From the NCBI GenBank assembly GCA_911728435.2, contig OU452201.1, positions 26,784,001-26,848,000 of the forward strand: a stretch of 64,000 bases of DNA. The letters run 5' to 3'. The notes below the pieces were generated by a model. It searched no databases. It saw nothing but the letters and a program-made list of their open reading frames with translations, and was not told the origin of the DNA. Of this stretch, positions 24,384 through 34,900 are shown piece after piece; the first letter of the stretch is position 1, and each line of letters starts with the position of its first letter. Source of the stretch: Apoderus coryli (lineage: Eukaryota > Arthropoda > Insecta > Coleoptera > Attelabidae). The position numbers and the translations under genes are program-made.

Positions 24384-24760
24384 TACAGGGTTTAGAATAA
24401 AGTATAGCGTCGGATTACATTGAAAATTTAATATGCTTATATTGAGAATATGAATTCTCAAAGCAAGTATAGAATTAGCGTATATTAAACATTTGGTATG
24501 ATTATTTTGAGAATAAGAATTCTCAAAGTAAGTATAGAATTAGATTATATTAAACATTCGGTATGATTATTTTGAGAATATGAATTCTCAAAGTAAGTAT
24601 AGAATTAGATTATATTAAACATTCGGTATGATTATTTTGAGAATATGAATTCTCAAAGTAAGTATAGAATTAGATTATATTAAACATTTGGTATGACCAT
24701 TTTGAGAATATGAGCTCATACAGGCTTTAGATTAAAGTATAGCATCTGATTATATTGAGA
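24384..24760. repeat. 65-bp tandem repeat, about five units, each with an AATTCTCAA palindrome
   Basis: GAGAATA recurs at 24444, 24509, 24574, 24639 and 24704, an exact 65-bp period. Each unit carries TTGAGAATATGAATTCTCAA, an imperfect palindrome. The array is bracketed by two near-copies of ACAGG(G/C)TTTAGA(A/T)TAAAGTATAGC at 24384 and 24719. The inner units are nearly identical, suggesting recent unequal exchange. Confidence 0.92.
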
Positions 24761-25011
24761 ATATACGTTCGTAAAGAAAATCGATGGATTATTTAAAAAA
24801 AAAATAAAATACGAGTTCAAAATACAAATTTATGAAATATACAGAGACACCTCTGAATATATAATAACAATACATATATTAATAACAATAATTATTATAT
24901 TATATTTGTGTAGGTACCTACTGTACTGTGCCACACGATCACAGAAAAAAAAACAAAAAAAAGAAAAAACAACCGTGTTGCGTGTCTTATCTCTAAATTT
25001 TTGTATTAATA

Positions 25012-25455
25012 ATTTTTAGGTTTTTTTTTTTTTTTTTTTTTTGAAAGGGTCCGTACGACTTAAGTCCCCGGTTTCACTGCAGCCTCATGGGCTTATTGTG
25101 AAAAATCCCCGTATATTATGCCACCCAATCCAGCAGCCCTGTACCCTCCACTAACTTGTGGAGTTCAGTTATGTGTTGGGTGTCAATATCTGCTGGCGCA
25201 ATCAGCGAATGCCCAAAGATAGCGTGTCTTCTTCGTTGTAGAACTACACACTCACATATTACATGGTAAGCTGTTTCAACTGCCCCATTACACAATCTGC
25301 ATTGCAGGTCCCCATTGTACAGCCCCATCTTATTTAGGTGGTCTCTCAGAGCGCAATGCCCAGTAAGGAGTCCCATAGTTATTCGCATCTGACTCCTGCT
25401 TAATGATAGCAGTTTTTCAGTGCGTTTTGTTGCGGCACCAGGTATTTTTAGGTTT
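25012..25455 (-). mobile_element. 5'-truncated LINE with poly(A) tail and 12-bp target-site duplication
   Basis: On the - strand it ends in a run of 22 A (T at 25021-25042) after ACCGGGGACTTAAGTCGTAC. The direct repeat ATTTTTAGGTTT at 25012-25023 and 25444-25455 brackets the insert. The frame 25388-25116 reads MGLLTGHCALRDHLNKMGLY, CRLCNGAVETAYHVICEC and LQRRRHAIFG, the zinc-knuckle end of RNase H-bearing LINEs (I/R1/LOA-like). The tail motif CCGGTTTCACTGCAGCCTCA recurs at about 48205. Confidence 0.88.
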
Positions 25456-25579
25456 AATAATAAAGTACTTATTTACATAATATTTTTGGCTAGTAGCTAC
25501 AGCACCAATCGACAGAAAAAAACTAACAAAGTAACAAACAAAAAATTCAAAAATAATTCCAGTCTCTAGCCAGATCTGA

Positions 25580-25735
25580 TGTGTTTTGCGTACAAGAACT
25601 TGCCCTAGAAGATCTGAAATATAAAATATGTACGTATAAATAGTGCCTCCAAAGAGAAGAAAAATGAACAAAACCCGATACAACAAAATATCTCTCTAAA
25701 ACAAAACAAAAAATTTATTCAATTTAGATGAATGA
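25580..25735. mobile_element. Helitron-like repeat tail, copy 2
   Basis: GCGTACAAGAACTTGCCCTA, then GAAGATCTGAAATATAAAAT and TAGTGCCTCCAAAGAGAAGA match 10490-10640 closely and 30510-30590 partly. Confidence 0.8.
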
Positions 25736-25845
25736 GAAATAAGTATCTATTAATAAATCCTAAATAAACTTGAATAATATTGCACACAAGAACTACAGGA
25801 AGATCCACTGAGAACAGGAACCTATTTTGTAATTTCCGAGGGAAC

Positions 25846-25851
<6 letters not shown>

Positions 25852-25891
<40 letters not shown>
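25852..25891. repeat. Poly(A) tract of 40 bp
   Basis: An uninterrupted A run that may be a retroelement tail, but no LINE coding sequence lies directly before it. Confidence 0.9.
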
Positions 25892-25893
<2 letters not shown>

Positions 25894-26420
25894 ATGGAAA
25901 TACCTACCTACCCATCATTGAAAGTTTTTTTTTTTTATACCAGCCCAACTCTAAGAACAAACCAAACAAATGCATCATGAAACGGGAATCATTTAACTTT
26001 TCCTTGATAATAAACATATTTTTTGTAATCTTACATGGGAATAAGTAAAAATGAATCCAGTTTAGCCTTTGTTGGGTCAACATGTGTATTAGCATGTACC
26101 TACAAGTTTTACAATACCTACCCACAAGTACCTAGATTTAGATTACTTTATAAAAAGCTCATTTCTTATTTATATAATAATTAAAGTTTAGAAAATATTG
26201 TTTATTCTGAACGTATAAATTTTGTTATTAGATACGTAGGTAAACCTACTTCTGGTGTTAAAATGAACTCTTTATAAGTAATCATTAAAAAAAAGCCCCG
26301 GGAAACAAATGCCACATTAGATCCGCACATTTAATAATAATTATTGCTACTTGGTAGATAGTGTTTTAAGATACTATACTATAATTTTCATATTCCATTG
26401 TAAAAACAAAATTCACTTAC

Positions 26421-26502
26421 CTTTGAACACTTGAATTATGGAGTCTGGACAACCCCATTCTTTAAGAAGTACTTCCATTTCCTGAGCGTTTTGTTCCTCC
26501 AT
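26421..26502 (-). CDS. Putative first coding exon of an unidentified gene
   Basis: On the - strand an ATG at 26502 opens 27 codons, MEEQNAQEMEVLLKEWGCPD followed by SIIQVFK, and ends in AAAG|GTAAGTGA, a strong splice donor (exon phase 1). The short acidic helical start followed by LLKEWG..D.I..F resembles the SAM-like N-terminus that many insect proteins share, but the domain is too short to name. The next exon is not identified in the window. I do not know the function, and the exon could also belong to a transposon-derived gene. Confidence 0.5.
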
Positions 26503-28140
26503 AACACACAATAATATATTTTGATTTTTTATTTTATATTATTTATTTATTAATTTAACGGTTATATAGAGGTAAAATTTAAAATGTATTACAAAAACTT
26601 GAGACGATTTTTTAATTCTATAACTAGGTATAATACATCAACTATACTATATTTAGGATAAGAATGCTTCAAATGTTCGTTTCTCAACAAAAACATCAAA
26701 GTAACGCCGATATTTTTCAAGTTGGGACTTCCCCGGTCTACTCGGGAGATCTCGGCTACGAATTATACGTAGGTTAGGTATGCAACTTGCAAAAAATGCA
26801 TGGTCACAAAATGTAAAAGCATGGGCTATGTTGCCAGTAGCTCCATTTAAGTTAAATAAACATTGCAAGTACTTTTTTAGATATCCAGGAAGAGGATTCA
26901 TTCCAAAGGAATAATTCTTAGTTATAATAGTTTTGTATATAAGAACTAAAGCTAAGGTGTAATAACCAAATTAGATTATGTTTGCTAAATACTTCTATTA
27001 GTTGTTTTCACACTATTAAAATAACAAATTGTCCTCAAACAACAAATAACTTTATGGATACCACTAGCAAAATATGGAGAATCGAATTAATATTGTATGG
27101 TTGCAGCAAAATAAATATACCTATTTACCTTCTTACATTGTCTTTATAAAAACAATGCTTCTTATTATCACTTAGGGCAACACTGTGCAATATGCTTCAT
27201 TGGAGAATATAGAGTGCGACCGAATCTCAGATCAAGATCAAAATGAAATGACGAATTTTTGAAATGAAAATATTTTATATTTGAATCAAATTTATGGCAT
27301 ATTCAATTTGAGTATACGAATATCCTTATTATAAGCTGCTGTGGTCTTATTTAAAGAACACTGAATATTTAATATAAGAAACCATACATTCTTAAATCAA
27401 GGAGGTCGGTCATTTAAACAGAGAATGTTTGAATGTTCTAATGAAAACTATTTATTTAAAGTGAACATTTTTGTTGAATATATGGAAATCTACATTTAAG
27501 CATTTCAAAATTTTCAATTTAAAATATTTTACTTCGAATGAGAATAAAAAGTCTTAGAACAAGTCAAAAAAAATAAGAATATTGAAATGTTTAATTTGAG
27601 AATTTGCTTTTTTCTGTGTATTTTTTTTCATAGATGGCGCTGCTGTTAGATTTCCAAAAATGACGTTAACATCACTAGTTTTCACTAACTTAACTTAATG
27701 TGCATTCCATCTAGAGGATAAGTTGACAATTAATTGAGAAAGTTTACTTAGGTAGTCGTCTGCCATTCCGCTAAACTCATTTAATCATTTAAATTTGTCC
27801 ATTATTAATTAGTAATCACTTTTTAATTATTATTGTACTACCGAAATATACCTAAAATTCTAAAATCAAATTTCTATAGCGTACACGCTCAGATAATAAT
27901 TTGACAGTTTCTTTCTACATTTAAAATACTCAACATTGACATGTGAGCCTGTCACATAAGTTAATCTGATCTGAGTTTGTCAAAGGATAACGCCTCTTAT
28001 CATGTACGTCAAAAAATACTCCCATTCATTCCTGTCAAAAACTGTCAGTCCATAACAGTAATAATTATTTATTAAAATAAAGTTCTTTTGGTTTAATATT
28101 GTAGTATGAAGAGGCAGGCGAAAAACAGTTGTAAATACCA
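26503..28140. other. No gene recognised
   Basis: An 82-codon frame on the - strand (26901-26653) has no domain I recognise. TTTTTTCTGTGTA at 27609 and TACACAGAAAAAA at 24136 are matching inverted short motifs of the kind found at MITE ends, but they are too far apart to pair as one element. Confidence 0.4.
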
Positions 28141-28143
28141 CTG

Positions 28144-28170
28144 GCGGTAAAGCAACGAATGCTTTACCGC
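28144..28170. repeat. Perfect 10-bp hairpin at the 5' edge of a LINE relic
   Basis: GCGGTAAAGC (28144-28153) pairs with GCTTTACCGC (28161-28170) across a 7-nt loop. Confidence 0.8.
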
Positions 28171-28180
28171 TCTTAATATA

Positions 28181-28865
28181 CTATTTCTATTTGGTGCAAA
28201 GACAATGGACTCCGAATTAACCCGGATAAGACACTTTCTTTGTGTTTTGGCAATGAACGGAACTGTAACAATATTAAGCAGAATCATAGGGTTCTCGTTG
28301 ATGGCGTTGCTGTCCAGTGGTATTCAAGTGCTCGTAACCTTGGAGTTATTATTGACGACAATCTCAAATTTGGGTTGCAATGTGCTTCTATATATTAAAA
28401 ATGTTTTTTCAGACTTAGGTCATTCCATCATTTGAAACATATTCTTGACGAAGGAACTAAGTTGAAGCTAAGTCGCTGATATATCCGCATATAAAGTACT
28501 GTTCGCAAGTGTACTATCGTTTTGTGTCTAACTTTAATCAAAACAAAATTCAAAGAATTCAAAACGCTTGTGTTAGATTTGTTTGTAACGTTCCTTACCG
28601 GGCTCATATATCACCTTTTTTGATTGAACTGCATGAACCTAGGATGAATCTTAGGACTGAATATTTGTATATGATGATGCTGTACAGGATTTACACTTCG
28701 AAGACTCCCAAGTATCTTTTTGAATTATTAAGGCGGCGATCAAGTGTGCATAATGTGAATATACGTTTTGACAATTTTACCATACCGCAGCATTCTGGTA
28801 GTATCTACTACTATTATGCTATTAAAAGCAACCCTCAAATCTTTGAGGGCTGCTTTTAATATGCT
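28181..28865 (+). pseudogene. Jockey-like LINE reverse transcriptase C-terminal half
   Basis: The frame from 28181 reads WCKDNGLRINPDKTLSLCFG, then SARNLGVIIDDNLKFGLQCA, which is the RT palm-thumb junction. After frame changes it continues 28509-28859 with NKIQRIQNACVRFVCNVPYR, IELHEPRMNLRTEYLYMMML and TSKTPKYLFELL. It is 5'-truncated with at least two stops or frameshifts. A related copy lies at 44094-45010. Confidence 0.82.
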
Positions 28866-29130
28866 GCCCCATATTTATTGAACCTAAGCAATTTCAAGAT
28901 AATTTAAAGGAAATGTTGTTTAATTGAGACAGTTGCTCTGTTTTGTTTTTTAATGTAATTTTTTAATGTAATGTAATTGAACTGTTTTTGTTTTCTTTTG
29001 TTACTTTATTGTTTTTATTGTGAATTAATTAGTTATGTTGGAAATATAGCCTTGAACCAAATCTCTTACCTTTTGCACAAAGTTGGATAAGTAGATTACA
29101 GATTGTAATATCGCAATGTATGTTATTTTT

Positions 29131-30715
29131 AGCTCTCCATATCATATATGTAATATATGTATATATGGAGACTATTAGTTTCATGAAAAAAAAAATGTTT
29201 TCATTTTACCGGAAATACGTGTTTTTGGTCATTTTATACATAAATAAGTAGTTTTAAAAAAATGTCTGTCTGTATGCACGAAAACGCTAAAACCACTTGA
29301 CAGATTTTAACCAAATTTGGTACACAAATACCATAGGACATGGCAAGGAGCTGATTAGATTTTGGGAAACATTGAACGTAGGGAAGGGGTCTAAAAGAGG
29401 GTTCAAAAATTTAAAAAAATCATAGTTCTTAAACTTATCCGAAATACTGCATAATTTTTTACGCATTTAATTGAATAGAACCTAAAATATTGAACATAAA
29501 ATATTGGACCACATTGGCGTTCGAAAATAGTGTAAAATGGGGTTAAAAATATTTTTAAAAAAACGTACTTCTTAAACATAGCAGAAATATTAACTAATTA
29601 TATATAGCTTTAATACCAGTAGAATATAACCTATAAAATGTGTCATAAAGAACTTACTTTCATAGGCGTTCGCAAATAGTGGAAAAGGGGTCAAAACATA
29701 AAAAATATATATTTCCTAAACTTATTCGAAATATGGAATAATTTTTCATAGTTGTGATGTGAGAATATAACCTAAAAAATGTACATAAAAGAATTGGTTC
29801 ACTCAGGCGTTCGAAAATAGTCTAAAGAAAGGGTCACAAACGAAAAAAAATGTTTCCCAAATATACCAGAAAAATTTGCTAATTATATATAGCTTTGATA
29901 TAAGGTAACCTAAAAAATGCAGCATAAAATTTGTATTTACATAGGCGTTCGTAAATAGTAGAAAAAAGGGTAAAATAAAAAAAAATGTTAATGTAATTTT
30001 TTTTTTATTTACCTAGTTGAATTGGTGTTAAAAATACACGACAAAATTAATGTACCATAGGCGTCCGTGAAAATTCTATAAAAGGGTCAGAAAAAAGTTG
30101 TATCCGTGATAACTCAAAAACCACATAACGGATTTTAACCACATTTGGTACGAAAATACTACAGGATATTTATAGGTGGTGATTAACATTGAGCGTAGGC
30201 AAGGGGTTTAAAAGAGGGTTCAAAAATTTAAAAAATCATAGTTCTTAAACTTATCCGAAATATTGAATAATTTTTTGTGCGTTTAATTAAACATAACCTA
30301 AAATATTTAACCTAAACAATTAGACCACATTGACATTCGAAAAAAGTGTAAAATGGGGTAAAAAGGGTAGAAAAAACGAATTTCTTAAACATAGCAGAAA
30401 TATTGGCTAGTTATTTATAGCTTTGATAGAATATAACCTAAAAAATGTGTTATATATATTATAATAGTGTAAAAGGGGTCAAAATAAAAACATATATACT
30501 TCCTAAAAGACCCGAAATATAAAATATGTATGTATAAATAGTGCCTCCAAAGATAAGAAAAATGAACAAAACCCGATACTTAAAAAAATAGCTGATGTCT
30601 AAAACAATACAAAAATTTATTAAATTTAGATAAATGACAAAAAGGTCATAAAATTATTACTTTTGCACTTAAATATGGAGAGCTATTCGTGCCTCGAGGG
30701 CAACAGTTTATTGTA
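29131..30715. mobile_element. Helitron-like non-autonomous repeat with tandem units, copy 3 (longest)
   Basis: AGCTCTCCATAT at 29131-29142 is the exact inverse of ATATGGAGAGCT at 30673-30684. Between them lie two ACGGATTTTAACCA-type leaders and about eight degenerate GGCGTTCG..AATAGT.TAAAA units. The 3' portion matches copy 1 (9805-10725) through CTCGAGGGCAACAGTTTA, beyond the 12-bp inverted repeat, so the true right end is probably at about 30715. Confidence 0.65.
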
Positions 30716-30779
30716 TTTTATGTTTGTGCAATAAGTGATTCATTTATTTATTTATTTGTGTGAAAACAATCTAGATTAA

Positions 30780-30996
30780 ATTAAAGAAGTAATCCATTAG
30801 ATGCAGTGGAGTGTAATATAATTACAATAAAACAAAAATCATCGTCTCCACTATTTAATTAGTCCATAAATTATGAAATGCCAAAGGGACATGTTTCAGA
30901 GACTCCATCATCAGCCTTGGTGGTATAAAAATGCTCACTTTGTGAAGGCAGAGCTCCCAACAGACTCCAGAGAGAGAGAGATTTTTGTTTTATTGT
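30780..30996 (-). mobile_element. Solo hammerhead-bearing Penelope-type repeat, copy F, with exact 12-bp TSD
   Basis: The 217-bp insert is bracketed by AATCTAGATTAA at 30768-30779 and 30997-31008. On the - strand it carries the hammerhead (30920-30881), the box AGTGGAG (sense; + strand CTCCACT 30846-30852) and its 7-bp complement (30805-30811), then AATGGATTACTT, the family 3' end. The right end GAGAGATTTTTGTTTTATTGT is an inverted repetition of the post-box region, so the copy is partly palindromic. There is no coding sequence. Confidence 0.85.
30881..30920 (-). ncRNA. Type I hammerhead ribozyme motif, copy F (intact core)
   Basis: The - strand reads CCAAGG, CTGATGA, T, GGAGTCTCT (a short stem II with a 3-nt loop, including a G-U pair), GAA, ACATGT, C, CCTTTGG. 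Stem I pairs CCAAGG with CCTTTGG with one bulged U. All invariant core bases are present and the cleavage-site base is C. Confidence 0.75.
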
Positions 30997-31009
30997 AATC
31001 TAGATTAAT

Positions 31010-31952
31010 TTTTTTCCAGCTTGAGGAATAGTTCGTCAGTATCAAATGCTTTAGAAAACTATTTATTATACTATAGCCATGTTTTGTGGTAATTGAGACT
31101 GCGGCGTAGACCGCCTTCGAACATCCAACCCTTCTTCCAAAGACCGCCAAACCCTAAGACGTGACCGCCGTTACAGACTTGTGAGCCAAATAATAGTTTA
31201 ATCTCATGTAATTGATAAATTAGTGCGAGACTACCTACCATCGCAAAGTACTATTATTTATAGATTTGATTCACGTCTAGTCCAGTTGATAAAAGAAATT
31301 CTAAACGATTCTCGATTTTTTGTTCCAACTGGAATCAGTGCGTACAACTTAAATATTCTTCAAATTCTTTTAATTACTCTTTCAACTTATGGGTCGTTTA
31401 TTGTGGTTGTCATAAATTGTATTAGGTTATTTACAATAGTCCTTTTTCGACTGCGAAAGGATAGAATAATTGCAAGACATACCTTTTTTTGTCAGGTAAT
31501 TACGTACTTTTTAATCCTATTGTGTAGAAAATCCCAAGTTAAATAATGCAAATATGGTACAGGTCTGTATTAATATATAAATTTTACCTATCTTCCACTT
31601 ACTGAACCTTATCCAAAAATTTATTATCATAGAATAATACTTTATGACCTTATTATGGTCAACATTTTTCAGGTACACTGAAATTGATTGTTAGGTACTC
31701 CTACTCGTATAAGTAGGATTTTCAAACATGGAATCTGATTAGTATCAGTGCCTACGCTTCTACAGGTTGTTTTTCCCTTACAAGTTTTTTGGATAATTTT
31801 GTTCATATTTTTCTTCTCATTGTATTAAAAGAATTTATTTAAATAAATTATACTTGTTGAAAACGTGAAAAATAGTTTTTAAACTGTAGAGAAATTCAGT
31901 GCTTTGGGCATTTGGAATTTAATTATATCAAACAAATAGAAAAAGTGTTATC
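31010..31952. promoter_or_regulatory. Upstream region of the PHF21A-like gene
   Basis: There is no coding sequence I recognise. The transcription start and 5' untranslated region of the downstream gene must lie in or before this stretch, but no promoter motif can be assigned with confidence. Confidence 0.35.
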
Positions 31953-34900
31953 ATGGACGGTTTGGAAATACCACAAGAATTAAAAAAGGCCATCGAAAAA
32001 AATCAAATAGGAATCAAGAATGCAATCATCCGTCATCATGTAAGTTTTTGATTATTTAATTTCTTAAATCATAAGTTCAAGTTGATTTATTTACGTATGA
32101 AGACAAAATAGTGTGGTTAAAAGTTACTTTTTCATAATTTAGTAAGTAATTAGTTAAAAGCATGATCTTAACAGCTTATTATAGTTTGATTTGTTAGCAA
32201 AGGAAGGTAATGTTTAACCCAATACAAATTTTATACAGAAAAAGTATTGATTAAGTATGGCTATAAAGCGATATTACGAAAAAGATTTTATTGTTGCGGC
32301 ATCAGAATATGATTGGGTATCTATCATATGTATAGGCCGGTTTAGCCAACTAATAATGCATAATGCATAATTTTAGTGCATAATGGATAATTTTTAAAAC
32401 ATGTACCTGTTTATACAACGAATAGTGTTTAATTCATAATTTTCGTTGATAATCAATAAGGTTGGGAACTTTCAACTTTATGCAATAAATATCAATACGC
32501 ATGCGCCGCATGCCTTACATAACCTCAATTTACGAAATAAACTAAAAATTAACAGAATTTTTAATTTGAAAGCTATCACAACAAAAATAAATCCAACACA
32601 AAGTAATAGCATTGTCTTTAAAGACAATGGTAATAGGTTAAACCTGCTGTCTAGTCAATTGTCACTTTACGCTTAATGCATAAAAGTTATGAGTTGTATA
32701 AACACCTATATTTTGTTGTGTATTATCGATTATGCACTATGTATTAAGCATTTTTCTTTATCCATTATGCACTATCCATTATTAGTTGGCTAAACCCGCC
32801 TTATATTTTATTATTAACATATCATCAGGTTTTCAGTTTTCGTTCTACCTAATCATTTTAAGCAATAAAGTACTTTTGAAGTTGTTCTTATGTAATAAGT
32901 AGGTATAAGCTAAAAATTTAGGTAATACAAAATTACATGAAACGGAGTGGTAAATATTATTTAATAATATGACGTTAATTATGAATTAATATATTAATTA
33001 CTTTGCGTCATTCAAATGTCTTAAATAAGGGTTAAAAATCAAGACAACTACATATTAAAAACTTGGATATACCTATAAACATGTTTATGTGTCACATGAC
33101 ATAACTTACCCTTCAATATCATTTTTAAAGTGGTTTTTACACGTCAGAATCCTTCGAGATACGAAGAAGATTTCAAACTTGATGACCCAGATGATTTAAT
33201 TAAATTTTATTGTTTCGACTTATGATTATAATATAAAATAAAACTCTTACGGTATCCTTTTTATTGATAAAAATGTCGTTATCATGTCTGGCAATGAAAT
33301 CTTATAGATACTACTTCTTGCTTTATTCTTGGAAGAAGACATGATGTTTGTTCTACAGCAATATGGCGGGATTTTTTAATTTTAAATATATTTATAAAAT
33401 ACAATAATTTTAACTACTAACTATAAATTATAGCAATAATGTTTTTATTATTATAAATTAAGGATGTATTACAATTTATCTATTTTATACCTATACCTAG
33501 GTATATAATTTTGAGGCTGACTGTTTATACGTTAGCGTCTGTTGGTACCCACGAAACCTTATTCACACTTCTTGTATAATGGATTCTTACTAAAATTTAT
33601 TCATATTTGTCTAGGGGCTTAAATAAAGCAGTAGGTAGCTTTAAAACACTATTGATTCTCGAAGAGTAATCCAACTTATTAAATCCCTGGTTAGGTCTGA
33701 AATGTACATAAGGTTCCATGAAGCTGTAGTTTTCTAGAGGCCATCGATTCCCTAGACCCTGCTAACCGCAACTATTTACCTATGATTTTTCATCATCAAC
33801 TATTTCTCATTTGAAAACTTTGCAAACATTTTCTACAATTGTAAATTCTTACTTACTAATATGCAATGAGAGCTCTTCTTGATTACCTACGTCCAACAAT
33901 CAACAGCACTGGTTTCTGTGACAACTTTCTATTCTAATGTATAAAGGCCACATTAATTACTATTTTTGAACCAATTTTACTATTATTCTGCTCTATTAAT
34001 CCAATAAATTTGACAACATTTTAGGAGCTGTATGAGAAATCAAAAGTTGAAGCCGACAATGACGATATTAAGAAGGAAATGCGCAGTATTGAAGATCATA
34101 TGACAGCATTAGGACTGGAGCAGGTAAATTACTTATAAAATAATATTCAATTTTCATAATTATTAACTGTTGTATTATATTAATTTTAGGAAAAGCTACT
34201 GCATATTTTAAGATCGGAATGCGCAAACATCCATAAAGAAGAAAAAGGTAAAATTGTTAAAAGTCCTAATGAAAAACGACGATCCAATCCTTCAAATGCA
34301 CTCAATCGAGCTAGAAAACCAGACAGATCCGCTTCAAGCTCAAGGAGTAACTACACAACATCCGATGATTCAAATGGCAGAAACTCAACAAACTCAACAC
34401 CGCCACCAGAGCGTCAACCAGTGTTACCACACGATATTACGCAGGAGAAGTTTCTAGGATTTTTTGGACTGGTCACGCTTGAGGAGGTCAAGGAGATGGA
34501 AAAGAAACGCAATGAGAGAAAACGTCGAAGTACCGCCAATCCAAAATACGCGTATCGAAAAGATAGGGCTTTGAATACACAACCGGTGAGTTCTAACAAA
34601 TGTGCGTCTAAACGAAACAGATATATATTTTCCGATTATGTATTTATTTTAGAAACGTAAACGTACAATCTCCCCAGCCAATAAGCGTCAAGCCACACGA
34701 AAACGCCAGAAAACTCAATCACATCCATCCCCAGCTAGTAGTTTGACAGCAATGCCATCTAGATCGCCAAAAACGCACGGTAGCGGTAACAGCGCGATGG
34801 TTAAAGCAGAGGGTGTTTTGGAAGGTTCTACTACTGTTAATGATAACGCAAACTCATTGTATACGTCATTCACGAACCTTCAGAATTTACCGAGTGGATT

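Noticed and set aside
24136..27622. TACACAGAAAAAA and TTTTTTCTGTGTA as ends of one 3.5-kb element
   Set aside because: Only 13 bp match, the interior holds unrelated insertions, and no target duplication was seen. They are probably separate short-element ends.
31223..31546. 107-codon hydrophobic frame upstream of the PHF21A-like gene
   Set aside because: Looks like a membrane protein only because of T-rich sequence. No motif or splice context supports it.
33120..33230. Short frame in intron 1 of the PHF21A-like gene as an alternative exon
   Set aside because: It has a plausible acidic composition, but no convincing acceptor and no homology to PHF21A.
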